64,000 nt of DNA from positions 2,356,001 to 2,420,000 of the forward strand of contig WIUZ02000003.1 of the NCBI GenBank assembly GCA_015956445.1, read 5' to 3'. Numbering within the stretch: position 1 is the stretch's first letter; the number at the start of each line of letters is the position of its first letter. The stretch is from Thelephora terrestris (taxonomy: Eukaryota; Basidiomycota; Agaricomycetes; Thelephorales; Thelephoraceae). The position numbers and the translations under genes were made by a program. Of this stretch, positions 46,508 through 55,813 are shown in pieces. The notes beneath the pieces were generated by a model. The model saw only the letters and a program-made list of their open reading frames with translations. It did not search any database and was not told the DNA's origin.

Positions 46508-47096
46508 GTCCGATGCCCATGAATCGGTTCTCTCCGGCTAGACCAATTTGGTTCTCGATTCCCGGTAAATCATAGAGTCGTGGCTGTATGCCTGTTATCT
46601 AACCCTCTTTCTCATTGCCTTGTCACTTTTGCTCTCTGATTTTGCGCTTCTGATCTTTCTTCATCCTCGCTTCCCACTCTTTCTACGTTTCCCCAACCTC
46701 GATTTCCTCTTTGCCTACTTTTCTTCTCTCTTGCTACCTTGTTTCTATTGCCCCGTCGACCTTGCACCAACGATTGTATCCATTCCAACGCAGGCGCCTT
46801 GTATATTTTATATTTCTGTCATCATAATCAGTCCTTTCATACTTATAATATTGTCTGGACCGACTAACTTACCGCATGCACCCATTATCCTCACTTCTAT
46901 CGCACCAATGTGGACAATTACTATTCCCAACGATCCCTATCTTCTGCGCGCCGTAAAGAAACGTGGAATCCATACCTCCATTCGCTTAGTTTCGAACCCC
47001 TCATTCCCCATTAGTTCCTTTCTGTCATACTCGCCTTCCCCCATCTCGTTCCGATTTTTTTTGGACAGTCTTCTAGCTATGTCAAACGGACTTGTC
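46508..47096. other. Pyrimidine-rich spacer, no gene
   Basis: The plus strand from about 46610 to 47090 is strongly T/C-rich, which leaves a long apparent frame (46620-47171) made of Leu/Phe/Ser/Pro only. It begins with TTG and shows no gene structure. This is the 3' side of two convergent genes. Confidence 0.5.
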
Positions 47097-47735
47097 TCAG
47101 CCCCCCCAATTTGGGCCGAAGACCCTTCCTTCGGTTCGAATGCACAAACACACGCAGAGGCCGCGCCCTAGTTCCGGCCGCCCTGCTGCCTTCACGTTAG
47201 GCGCCTTTCTTACGCGGGGCCAGACTTGGTTCGGTGACTGATTTGGATGCAATCTTTTGACCCCGCGCCGTGTGGGGCCCAAAGAACAAATAGGATATAC
47301 ACAAGTAAAGATATGGACCGGTCTTCTCCCGCGTCGATGAGGTTCAAGAGGGGAAATAGCACCCAGAATTTTCGAATTGCACGTCAACCGAATGAATTCG
47401 TTACGTACCGTCTTCGAGGTGTGGTCACTTTGCCCCACCATTGCTGTGGCGACCCGTACGCGCGGGAGGTGCTGTCGATTACGTAGCGAGGTCAACGGAC
47501 TAGATTGGGGGATGGGTGAAGGAGTAGAAACGGGGGGCAACGTGAATGAGCTTTGTTTCGGTGGTGTGACAGACAGCATCGTCAGGCTTCCCAGTCCGAT
47601 GGGGCCGATACCTCCATCGAGTCGATGGAATGGCTGACACGCTTCAGCGAAACTGAACATGGAAGCTGGGACTTGCGTCAGTGGCGTAGTCGAACTCCTG
47701 AGAGGCTCTAAAGTTCTGGTCGGAGGCAGTGTCAT
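47097..47735 (-). CDS. Hypothetical protein, probably two exons
   Basis: The ATG at 47735 lies about 60 nt below a minus-strand TATAAG, and the first 109 codons (47735-47409) look coding: MTLPPTRTLEPLRSSTTPLT, then FAEACQPFHRLDGGIGPIGL. At 47408 a good donor (GTACGT) appears. If used with an acceptor near 47318 (GGGAG), a second exon in phase would end EPSLAPRKKGA at a TAA near 47195. Without splicing the frame runs on to 47097, giving 212 residues with a less natural Arg/Cys-rich tail. I favour the spliced form. No family is recognised and no signal peptide or membrane segment is visible. Confidence 0.45.
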   Translation of the reverse strand: MTLPPTRTLEPLRSSTTPLTQVPASMFSFAEACQPFHRLDGGIGPIGLGSLTMLSVTPPKQSSFTLPPVSTPSPIPQSSPLTSLRNRQHLPRVRVATAMVGQSDHTSKTVRNEFIRLTCNSKILGAISPLEPHRRGRRPVHIFTCVYPICSLGPTRRGVKRLHPNQSPNQVWPRVRKAPNVKAAGRPELGRGLCVCLCIRTEGRVFGPNWGG

Positions 47736-47792
47736 CCCGAATCGGCCACGCAGACGGAGAGGCTCGGTTTGACTAAGACAGGAGAAAGGGAG

Positions 47793-47798
47793 CTTATA
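47793..47798 (-). promoter_or_regulatory. TATA box of the 47735 gene
   Basis: TATAAG on the minus strand, roughly 58 nt above the ATG. Confidence 0.45.
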
Positions 47799-48300
47799 AT
47801 AGTCGCAGGTTAGAGTGCAGGGTCAGGATCAGTCACTGAAGGACCATTGCCACGCCGGCAAAGACGCATGTTTGACATTCGGCTAGTGCTTAAAATCGGC
47901 GACATGTGGGTTATTATTCGAGGCGGCATATGCGCCACTCCTGCATCGAGGATAGAGGTCGTATTGGCATAACGCTGGCAAGAGCGATCGGAAAATGGGT
48001 ACGGCGCTGGAATAGTTGTGATCGTTTATGAGGAGCTCGCAGTGGATTTAATCCCTCTTTGAAAGGGTTCTGGAGGACGCATGTGGCCTAACTTACCACC
48101 TCCATCTCTGGTGAAGGGGGGGTAGAAAATCACGTTGAAGTCGTGTCGCCACATTTCAATAGCCACTAGCAGGATGCCCTAGCGTTGAACCACGATAGGG
48201 AAAAAATGGCTAATTGCGATAGAATCTCGAATAATCAAATCTTTGAGCTCTGCATCGTCGAACGAGTCCCACCTGCAGCCCAAGCCACGGATGCCAGACC

Positions 48301-48620
48301 CTATCTGATTTCGATACTAGTGCCGGTTGGTCTGGTTGACAAAGGTCGGGCCCAGGGAGGGGTCGTTGCAGGTGTTCGACCACAGTTTGGGTACTTCGGG
48401 TTCGGGCAGTTTCCCCCCTGGAGTAACCTCGACCCGCATTTTATGCACAGAGGGGGATAGATTCGACCACAGGTTTTGCAGACCTTTCCAGGACCTTTGG
48501 GGTTCTTTACGACGATCAGAAATTTCGACGCGGACCGATTGGGATCGAAGGACTTGCGCCTTCTAACGCAACTCGGCACTGACCACGCTCGGTCTGTTCT
48601 TGACTATGCGGGGGAGACAT
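48301..48620 (-). CDS. Zinc-ribbon-like microprotein, copy A
   Basis: Exons 48620-48558 and 48504-48301 give 88 residues. The intron (48557-48505) carries a perfect GC donor, GCAAGT, at the very position where copy B (49982-50268) has GTAAGA, so the GC-AG reading is supported by the paralogue. Exon 1 starts MSPPHSQEQTERGQCRVALE. Exon 2 carries VCKTCGRIYPPLCIKCG and GGNCPNPKYPNCGR, six or more cysteines in C-x2-C pairs, as in a zinc ribbon. Copy A has lost the first Cys of the exon-1 pair that copy B keeps (WCSSCG against GQCRVA) but has an extra CKTC pair and a longer Pro/Thr-rich tail. Metal binding is inferred, and function is unknown. Confidence 0.55.
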
Positions 48621-48861
48621 GATGGAAGGTGTAAGTAAATGCAGGAACGAGAACACTTGCAGGAAGGAGGGTGAGGAGGGGGGTGAGTAGATATGCGTCG
48701 AGCCGCCATGTATACGAGAGGTGATGAGCTCTACACGTCCCGTTCCATTTACGCCAAGGATCCAGTCGTTATGGTCCGCTGGACGCTCCCAGAGTCGAGG
48801 ATCCCAACCCACCAGTTTCCACGCAGCGTTTACCACATTTAACACCAATGCATAGGATGGG

Positions 48862-49203
48862 TTATACATTTGGTTCGGGTGCGTAACCCGCCAGCACTGC
48901 AGTGGTAGCCATGTGCATGTGAATACTGTCAAATGTGGAAGAGTGGAGGATGGGTGAGAGCGGGGTTATGTGCATGCACGATCTTTGTCCGGGAAGGTAA
49001 TCGTGCTGTATCCCTCCATAGAAGTCGAAGTTATGCTGGTCCAAGGTGGGGCCTTGATCCCAGTCTGCGTCAGGATGAGAAACGGCAGGGGATTGGTGAC
49101 ACTGTCCAAAATAACTTGAGTAAGCTGCACAGTTAGCACTTCTTGTCAATGCGGCTACAGTGAGTCGTAGGCGCTAACTCGAACATGACGACGAAGAGCC
49201 CAT
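48862..49203 (-). CDS. Small hypothetical protein, two exons
   Basis: ATG at 49203 with an eight-residue Ser-rich first exon (49203-49179), a GTTAGC..GTGCAG intron with a GCTAAC branch site, and a second exon 49124-48862. The total is 95 residues. The second exon reads SSYFGQCHQSPAVSHPDADW and DQHNFDFYGGIQHDYLPGQR, acidic and aromatic, with no known motif. It lies directly upstream of zinc-ribbon copy A on the same strand. The tiny first exon is the weak point; the second exon looks coding. Confidence 0.4.
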
Positions 49204-49981
49204 GCCAAACTGGATCTTCCCATCTGAGAGCTCACCGAAAAGTACTCTGAGGCGTTATGCACGCAGGTTGGGTATCACACGTCACGGTTTCCCCACGCAC
49301 GGAAAAATTTCAAACCACCGGGTTCTCGCTTCCAAGTGAGCCGACATTGTGCTGTTCAGCGGGGTGGTGTCGATACTACGGCCAATCGATTGTCAGTAGT
49401 CTCCGCAAAGAATTCAAGAACCAAAAGTTAAATATATAATAAAAATGGCTTACCTACGACCAGGGAGATGAAACCGACCCCACAAGATCTCGGACAGTTA
49501 GAATCGTCCCACCTCCTTTTGTGGCTCGTATACGTAGCGTATAAAGTCTGACCGATCACCGAGTTTCAGTATAGCGAAACCCAGAAGAGCTTGACGCGTG
49601 ACGTGCCGAGAACGACCCGTGGCTGACGCTGGCTGATATCATAGAATGGGTGATCCACGAAGGCTTGTCCAAGGCGACAAATGTGTTCACACCGCAGACA
49701 TAGAGTTCATATTCGACACTTGCAAGATCACCGATCATACGAGAACGGGTACAGTCAGTGCTGGTGTGATTACCGTCGTCGTAGAGAAGCTCGCATCGAA
49801 GAAAACAGTTCCATATTGATACACACTCACAAGTCGCGTAGCTACAAGTTAAAACGCTAGCAGATACAGAAAAAGAAAATCGTTGCAGCAAAGAAGTTCG
49901 ATGTAGCAAAACAGATTGAGAATCGACACTCGAACGAAGATGCGCGGCCGAACGCGTCCGTGGAACTCAGGTGCCGCCTCT
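49204..49981. other. No gene supported
   Basis: A 117-codon minus-strand frame (49556-49909) contains VEYELYVCGVNTFVALDKPS but has no start context or splice signals I trust. It is the 3' flank of zinc-ribbon copy B. Confidence 0.4.
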
Positions 49982-50268
49982 CTAGGAGGAATATTTCTGA
50001 CCACGTTTCGCACAGTTTGGATGGGCTGGGTCTCGGCACACAAACTTTTCGTAGCCGCATTTCAAGCACCAAAAAACGTCGACCGCAACGCAAGTTGCCA
50101 ATCTAGGATCTTTGTAGGTCTGGGCCTTCATTGTCCAAAATCAAGATCGACGGTCATCAGCAAAGTCAACGCGGATGAGCGGGAAGCTAAATCTCTTACG
50201 TGTTGTAATGCAGCTCCGCAGGAAGAGCACCACTTCTCGTCTTCGGACTGCTGTGCAGGATTGGACAT
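49982..50268 (-). CDS. Zinc-ribbon-like microprotein, copy B
   Basis: Exons 50268-50200 and 50125-49982 join in phase 0 (donor GTAAGA, acceptor ATGAAG) to give 70 residues. Cysteine pairs: WCSSCGAAL in exon 1, then FWCLKCGYEKFVC and HPNCAKRG in exon 2, which would suit one or two zinc ribbons. The order of exon sizes, the intron position, the CLKCG/CIKCG pair and the P.PNC ending all match copy A, so the two are paralogues. About 300 nt of upstream DNA is also recognisably duplicated (C/T-rich leader and AGAGCTCATC / AAGCTCGCC block). The strand, the TATA box (50348-50355) and a good ATG context support expression. No function can be assigned. Confidence 0.6.
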
Positions 50269-51489
50269 GTTGGAAGATTAGAACGGATGTGAAGGATGGG
50301 ATGGGGGGATGGGTGGTGAGGAGATCTGTTTGGGTCGGTTCAGGTGCTATATATACGGGAGGTGGCGAGCTTCATGCGTCCCATGTCGTCTGTACTGGGG
50401 ATTCAGTCACGGCAGCTGAAGACCCCAGCGCGTCAGCTTTTGCGCAGGATTTGCCATGCTAAACGCAAGCGCGTAGACAGTATGTGAGTTTCCCTGGGAG
50501 AGAGGTGTGACTCCGGCCATGCGGTCGGACGTTCGTAGCGGAAGCGCAGGGGCAATCCGTCGCCGCCGCAGGAGAGCCATGACCTGCCGTTGGTCCCTTC
50601 TGGCATGCGTGGCTGTGCATATGGATCCTGCACTGGATCCTCTTGGGGACCGCAATGCCCATAAACCAAAGTAAGCGAAACCCAACCTAGTACGTCACCT
50701 CCTTTCACATGGCGAACGAGCGGTTTGCGCATCTCTGGCCCAGTTTTCCTTCCCTCGGATGTGCGCGTCATGGGGGTTCGTATGCAGTGCCGAAGGTTAG
50801 ATGAGCTTTTCGTGGCGTTGGCACTGGAACGGCGCTCATATGCGGAGAGAAGGAGCCCGACCCAATATCTCCCGCCTTGCTTCGTGGCGATGGACCTCCA
50901 GTAAGGCGGCTCGGCATGTGCGAGAACGGGAATCGTCTTGAGCGTGCAGTGATCGCCAGCCGAACGGTGCAATCGACTTCTTTCTGTCAGAGCTCCGGAC
51001 TGGGGCCCGAGGCCGATTCATATTCGCGCGTTGCAAGTAGACATAGGGTTCGCGGGGGGAATGTGTGGGTTTCGACCACGAATCCCTGCACAAATGTGGC
51101 AAACCGGCTGGTTACCAACATTGCTGGACGTCCTCATGAATGGTGGCATTGGCAAAAGATCGGCGTCAATTGCCACGACCAGCGTCCCGCGAGACAATCG
51201 TTCATCCACCTCAAGCCCACTGTTAAATGACACGCCGGATCTGATCCACCCTCAGAAGATGGTTTCCCTGAAGTCCTGATCACTGAAGGGACTAGAGGCT
51301 AGTAATAAAGGATGGGCTTGGCTGTACGAATGAACCAACGGCCCGGCGCCACACAAATAGGGCCCTGGTTGCGTGAATACCTTCGGGGATGGTCCGCTTT
51401 CGAGATGAAAGATAAAATCACTGGACAGGGTTCTAAAGTTGTCCCCCCTTCCCTTCCCTTTATTCCCCCCCCTGCGACGCTGGCGTCAC
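50269..51489. other. Promoter of copy B and spacer, no gene supported
   Basis: 50280-50420 is the promoter region shared with copy A. Minus-strand frames 50433-50972 and 50836-51102 lack an ATG or splice support. Confidence 0.4.
50348..50355 (-). promoter_or_regulatory. TATA box of zinc-ribbon copy B
   Basis: TATATATA, 80 nt above the ATG at 50268. The corresponding site in copy A reads GTATACATGG, a weaker TATA. Confidence 0.5.
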
Positions 51490-53256
51490 ATGTCTGCCGA
51501 GCTGGACTCCCTTATTGCACTTGGAAACGATATGTGAGTCCTGACTCATGTGCTCATCTTGTATAAGTGGCTAAAATGAAAGTGCGTGTTAGTATCGCAA
51601 CTAAGGTGCCTCTCCGCGATTCCCCCTTCCACTAGTGAAAACAATGACCGTCCGTTTTCTCAGTATTACGGGGTAGCCACTACCACGATCCTTTTCTATG
51701 ACTACCTCTTGACGCTGGCGGATGAGGTTCGTCGAGATCACTCTTTGAACACCTTATGGCAACTCCATATTGAGATCACTTCTCTGAAGGTAGAATATTT
51801 TTGGTCCAAAAAGAAATCGTGGAGTGCGTGCACGATTCGGGGCGGGTTTACCTCCCACTGATTATTGGGTAGCATTCTGGTTGTTCATCGCTGTGAGTCT
51901 AGTCTACCCTTTGTAAGATTCCTCCCTAGTCTGAACAAGGGTTACAGAATAGGTACTTCCCCATGACGTACAAGTTTTTGCCCTGTTAGTGCTTTACCCT
52001 GCCGCTTGGATCCTGGGAGTATGTGTTGATTATGAGCTGTCGAATCAAGTGTCCTATATTCCACAGTTTAACCAGAAGGTGAGTCTTATCCGACCACAAA
52101 TCACGCGAGCCTCTGTTGACAGTTGGGGTACGATCTATGGATCACAGGTGTAAGAATTACAGTCGGCGAACCCCGGAAGTCCTCACCCCACTCACCTTCT
52201 CATAACATCAGATGCGACAGGGCCACAGTCTTCTTCGTCTTGACGATGGTCGTTTGCACCTTCGTTGCACAGGTGGCGTTGACCGCAAGGTTGAAACCTC
52301 TTCTTGTTTGGCGATTCTGAGTTGATTCTTGGGAATGGTCTCACAGGATATACGCTGTGACGTTTAAAAATGCCGCAATCGCGATTGGGTTTGCTGCTGT
52401 CACCGTGTTCCAGTTCGCGCTTGGGATATACGTCACGGCACTTACCATAACAATGGGAGGTAAGGGACTATCCTTACAGTGGAAGAACCATTCCCGTTCA
52501 GAATGCCTGCAGCCCAAAAGTTCCCGCCGATTCCCTTGGGTGCATACAACCTGTGTGTTTTTTCACCGCACAGGACCCTAGAAATCGTGTACACAAGCGT
52601 CTCCCTCTTTTATGGTGTGTGAAAACCGCCAACATAGAATTCTGGACGGTGCTAACAACCCACGCCCTAGATTCCCTTGCGTTCTCGATGATAATATTCT
52701 TCACAACACGATTGAGTCGAAAGGTGCGGGGGCTCAGGGTTCCGCCTCTTTTGGAAATCATTGCGGAGGATGCGACGTGGTACTTCCTGGTTATTTTTAC
52801 CGCTCATTTTGCGCTCGAGTTGACGATACTCTTCGAACGGGTGAGTGCCGCGATCATTCCTCTCTTTTTACTACAGTTCATGACATCGACATCCCATCCG
52901 TATCTCTCTAGGAATCGATCCAACTCCTTCCGGGCTCGTGAGTAGTTATCAATTCACTCTGTGCTTACCAACCCTCACTAGAGTCTTCGTTACCACAACT
53001 AGTGGCCTCGTGGTGTAGGCCCTACATTTCTGCCAGCGATCTCTTATTTGAGTAACTAACGGTCATTTTCAGGTATCTTCCCGTGATGGTTTCGCGAATT
53101 ATGCTCTCGTTGAGGAGAGCCGCAGACTCGAACACGATGGGCTTTTCACCCGTGGGACTACCTCTGAACAATAGCAATTTTCAAAACACGGAGTTCTTCC
53201 GTCCTCAGAGGGATACGAGCCCTGGGGCAGATGATATACCGTATGCTGAGGCGTAG
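51490..53256 (+). CDS. DUF6533 family seven-helix membrane protein, middle part unresolved
   Basis: Exons that join in phase: 51490-51533, 51636-51726, 51790-51823, 51873-51892, and one starting at 51948; then 52212-52289, 52347-52459, 52513-52614, 52671-52840, 52912-52937, 53073-53256. The family core is clear: YYGVATTTILFYDYLLTLAD, VEYFWSKKKSW, FWLFIANRYFPM, CDRATVFFVLTMVVCTFVAQ, and IPLGAYNLCVF before LEIVYTSVSLFYDSLAFSMI. A cytoplasmic Ser/Asn-rich tail ends the chain. DUF6533 proteins are Basidiomycete-specific seven-helix membrane proteins of unknown function. Between 51984 and 52211 I found no splicing that keeps phase. Candidate pieces exist (one reading LLVLYPAAWILGVCVDYELS in another frame), so the gene may be frameshifted here or contain an exon I missed. 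Confidence 0.7.
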
Positions 53257-53384
53257 ACTGCCTTTCCGCATGAATAGATTACTGATCAGAAGCGGTATTG
53301 TACGGGGATTATGATGAGGTGAAAACGGCAGCGAGGGTCGTTTCTTGAAGGATGTGATGTGGAAAAAACTCGGATACATTTTGA

Positions 53385-54011
53385 TCAACGCAGTCTGAGC
53401 ACCGAGTCCTGAGGCTTTTCCCGAAAGAGTGTAAACTACTGTGACATCCAGACTGATCTCTGAACCTGTTTCGCCAAACTCGATATCCTCCCTCAACGCG
53501 ATCCTTCCCGAATTTCTCCCTTCCCAAGCCCTTGAAGAACGAATGACACCCTGATAACCATTCAGCACTGTCTCATGCCAAGGTTTGAAGACGAAAATAC
53601 TTACGGAGACAGCTTGAGAGGCGAAGGCCGTGGCGGTGATACCAGCATTTGACCGAGGAGGTGCGCGTGAAAGGAGAGATTGTGGTCCAACCGACAAGAT
53701 CGAGAGGAAAGCAGGTCCACAGGTTTGAAATCGCGATCAGAGGGCGAGAAGGCGGGTGATATCTTGCAGCGTTCGTGGGTCATCGCCCGCGCCATACCGT
53801 GATTTCGCGCTCGGGGTCGAAGAAGGCGGTCGGGGTGTTTGTGATACGCAGAAAAAAACTAGGGATAAGTCAAAGAATAGCACAGGTGGGATGTCCGTAC
53901 CTTCTTCGCACATCCCTCCCCCCAATATCTGAGCTAGGTCGAATGGAATGGGAGGGAGTCAGCCGCACGAACTAGAGCATAAAAAACATTGCACACCTTC
54001 TTCGTGCTCAT
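53385..54011 (-). CDS. Possible gene, exon structure unresolved
   Basis: ATG at 54011 opens MSTKK, then splice-like borders lead to LRYWGEGCAKK and FFSAYHKHPDRLLRPRARNH near 53870. Further down the minus strand a coherent stretch in another frame reads AGITATAFASQAVS (ending at a strong GTAAGT donor), then REDIEFGETGSEISLDVTVV and KASGLGAQTALIKM. The pieces look coding but I could not join them in one phase. The tail would converge on, or overlap, the 3' end of the DUF6533 gene. Either a gene with unusual small introns or a degenerate one. No family recognised. Confidence 0.3.
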
Positions 54012-55813
54012 CCCTCCCGATGGGTCAGCACGGACCACAGAAAGAAGAAAAAACAGGAAGCGAAACCAAAAAAAACACCCACCGTACCCACCTTTCCCAC
54101 CACCTCCCCTATGGATAACACCGCCATTATATTGATGAGCGGACCGTTGATCACAAAGGTAAAGCATCATTGGATGCTGACGACACAAACCTCGAAACTC
54201 AAGGGAAGTTCGAAACGCTCCTCTGCAGTGGAGAACTATCCGACCCTCAACCTCGAGCCTCAAAAGGCCCTTTGGAGGATCGCGTTCATCCGGCTCACCT
54301 TCCCCCCCGAAATCTGCGCGCCCGAAAAGAACTGCCCAACCGGAACACGACGAAGGAAAAACGACATGCTCATCGTTGAGTCCCCCCGCACACATGCCTA
54401 CACCAGGTAGGAGGAGCAGGGGAACTCGGCGTCCGGTGTAGCCGCAAGAGACGGTCCGCTACCAAGAACTCGCTCCCTCTTACGAGGACCAACGCCTTTG
54501 GACTTTTGGAGGGTGCAGGTCGCGAGCATGAATGGAAGGATACAAAAAACCGAGTTTTTTGCCAGTAGAGTCCCACCGTGCACGTAGGAAACCACCGAAG
54601 ATCGGACCGAACACGGCCCGATCCCCTTCCAAAACCAACCTCCAAGGGACTCGCAGGAGTGGGGCCTACAAGCGCAAAAAACAGTTCCAGACGCCAGGAA
54701 GTCGCGGACGGAGAACCCTTTCGAAGAAGACGGCCGGATACCAAACTCCCGTCGTGGACGAGCTATGAATATCCAAGACACCGCTCCCGGTACTCAGGAG
54801 CCGAACAGCCCCATCGAGAATCGTCTGGACGTTCAGCTTGCGCCTTCGGCTTTCCTAAACCCGGCCGCGGAGGTCTAGGAGCTCCTACGAGCGATCCCTG
54901 AAGGTCGGCTACTCGAAACCCACCTACCTACTCGTCCTCAGGGATTTCGGCATAAGCGAGTCTCGGTAAAGCCCAATTCGTGATCCACCATCCGAGAAAT
55001 GAGCAAGTGACGAGAAGATGAGATCACCATCTTTCCCGTCGACCTGGCCCATCCACACCGCGTGCCGAACCAAGGGGACGGAAGCCTACAAACACACCAG
55101 GGATAATTCTGGAGTCTTCGGCTTTCTAACACCGAGGTGAAAGATGACTCCCAAGGCCAGCACGGATGCAGTTCCCAGGTAGTGGATACGCGAGTTGACC
55201 GGGGCCGTCCCGCAGGGGCAGCTCGGACGCGCGGGTAGATGCCATACGAAAGTTCCCGAAGGAATGGAAGAATGAGGAATCTCATACTAATCGGGGCTGT
55301 CAGTTCAACACGACAGAGGAGAAAAGAAAGAAGGGAAAGGCAGCGGAGGCAGCGGCGGCGGAGGAGGGTCCAACCAGCAGGGGGCTATGGAAGGGGGAGG
55401 ATCCACCAAGACAGCGTGACGTCGGACAGCTAGTGTCCAACCCGGCGGCCGGCGCCATACACGCGTTATGGTCCTGGAAAGTGGTGGATCAGTGCATGGC
55501 ACCATACGAAGATGGCAAGAACAAGGGAAAATGTCCGAAGCGAGCGTCCAAGGCACGTAAAACGAAGGGGAAGGTGCGCGATGATACAGGGGGTAGGTAG
55601 AGGGAAGTGGAGAGATAACGAGAAGTAGGTGTCCGAGAAGAGAGAAAGAGAAATGGGAGTCCGAGAAGAGAGGGAGAAGGAAGTGTCCGAGCAGAGAAAA
55701 AGAAGAAAGAAGGGGAAGAGGAGAGGCATGTCCATGATGCTATGCGTACGTCCAATCAGCCAGAGATACAAAAGGATCAGAGCGTGCCAAAACCGTACCC
55801 TTGAATCTCCAGT
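54012..55813. other. T-poor, purine-rich spacer without a believable gene
   Basis: The plus strand is depleted in T over about 1.8 kb, so stop codons are rare and long frames open on both strands. One plus-strand frame runs from 54111 to 55868 with about nine stops, all TAG/TGA/TAA that single C-to-T changes could explain. Composition alone accounts for much of this. The block 55600-55720 is an AG-rich repeat (GAGAAG-type units). Confidence 0.45.

Noticed and set aside
46620-47171. 184-codon plus-strand frame, Leu/Phe/Ser/Pro-rich
   Set aside because: Starts with TTG and is explained by the pyrimidine-rich strand downstream of the Zn2Cys6 gene.
53158-53697. 179-residue minus-strand frame read as one continuous gene
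   Set aside because: It opens at TTG, runs through a strong GTAAGT donor, and its tail overlaps the last exon of the DUF6533 gene. Only parts look coding.
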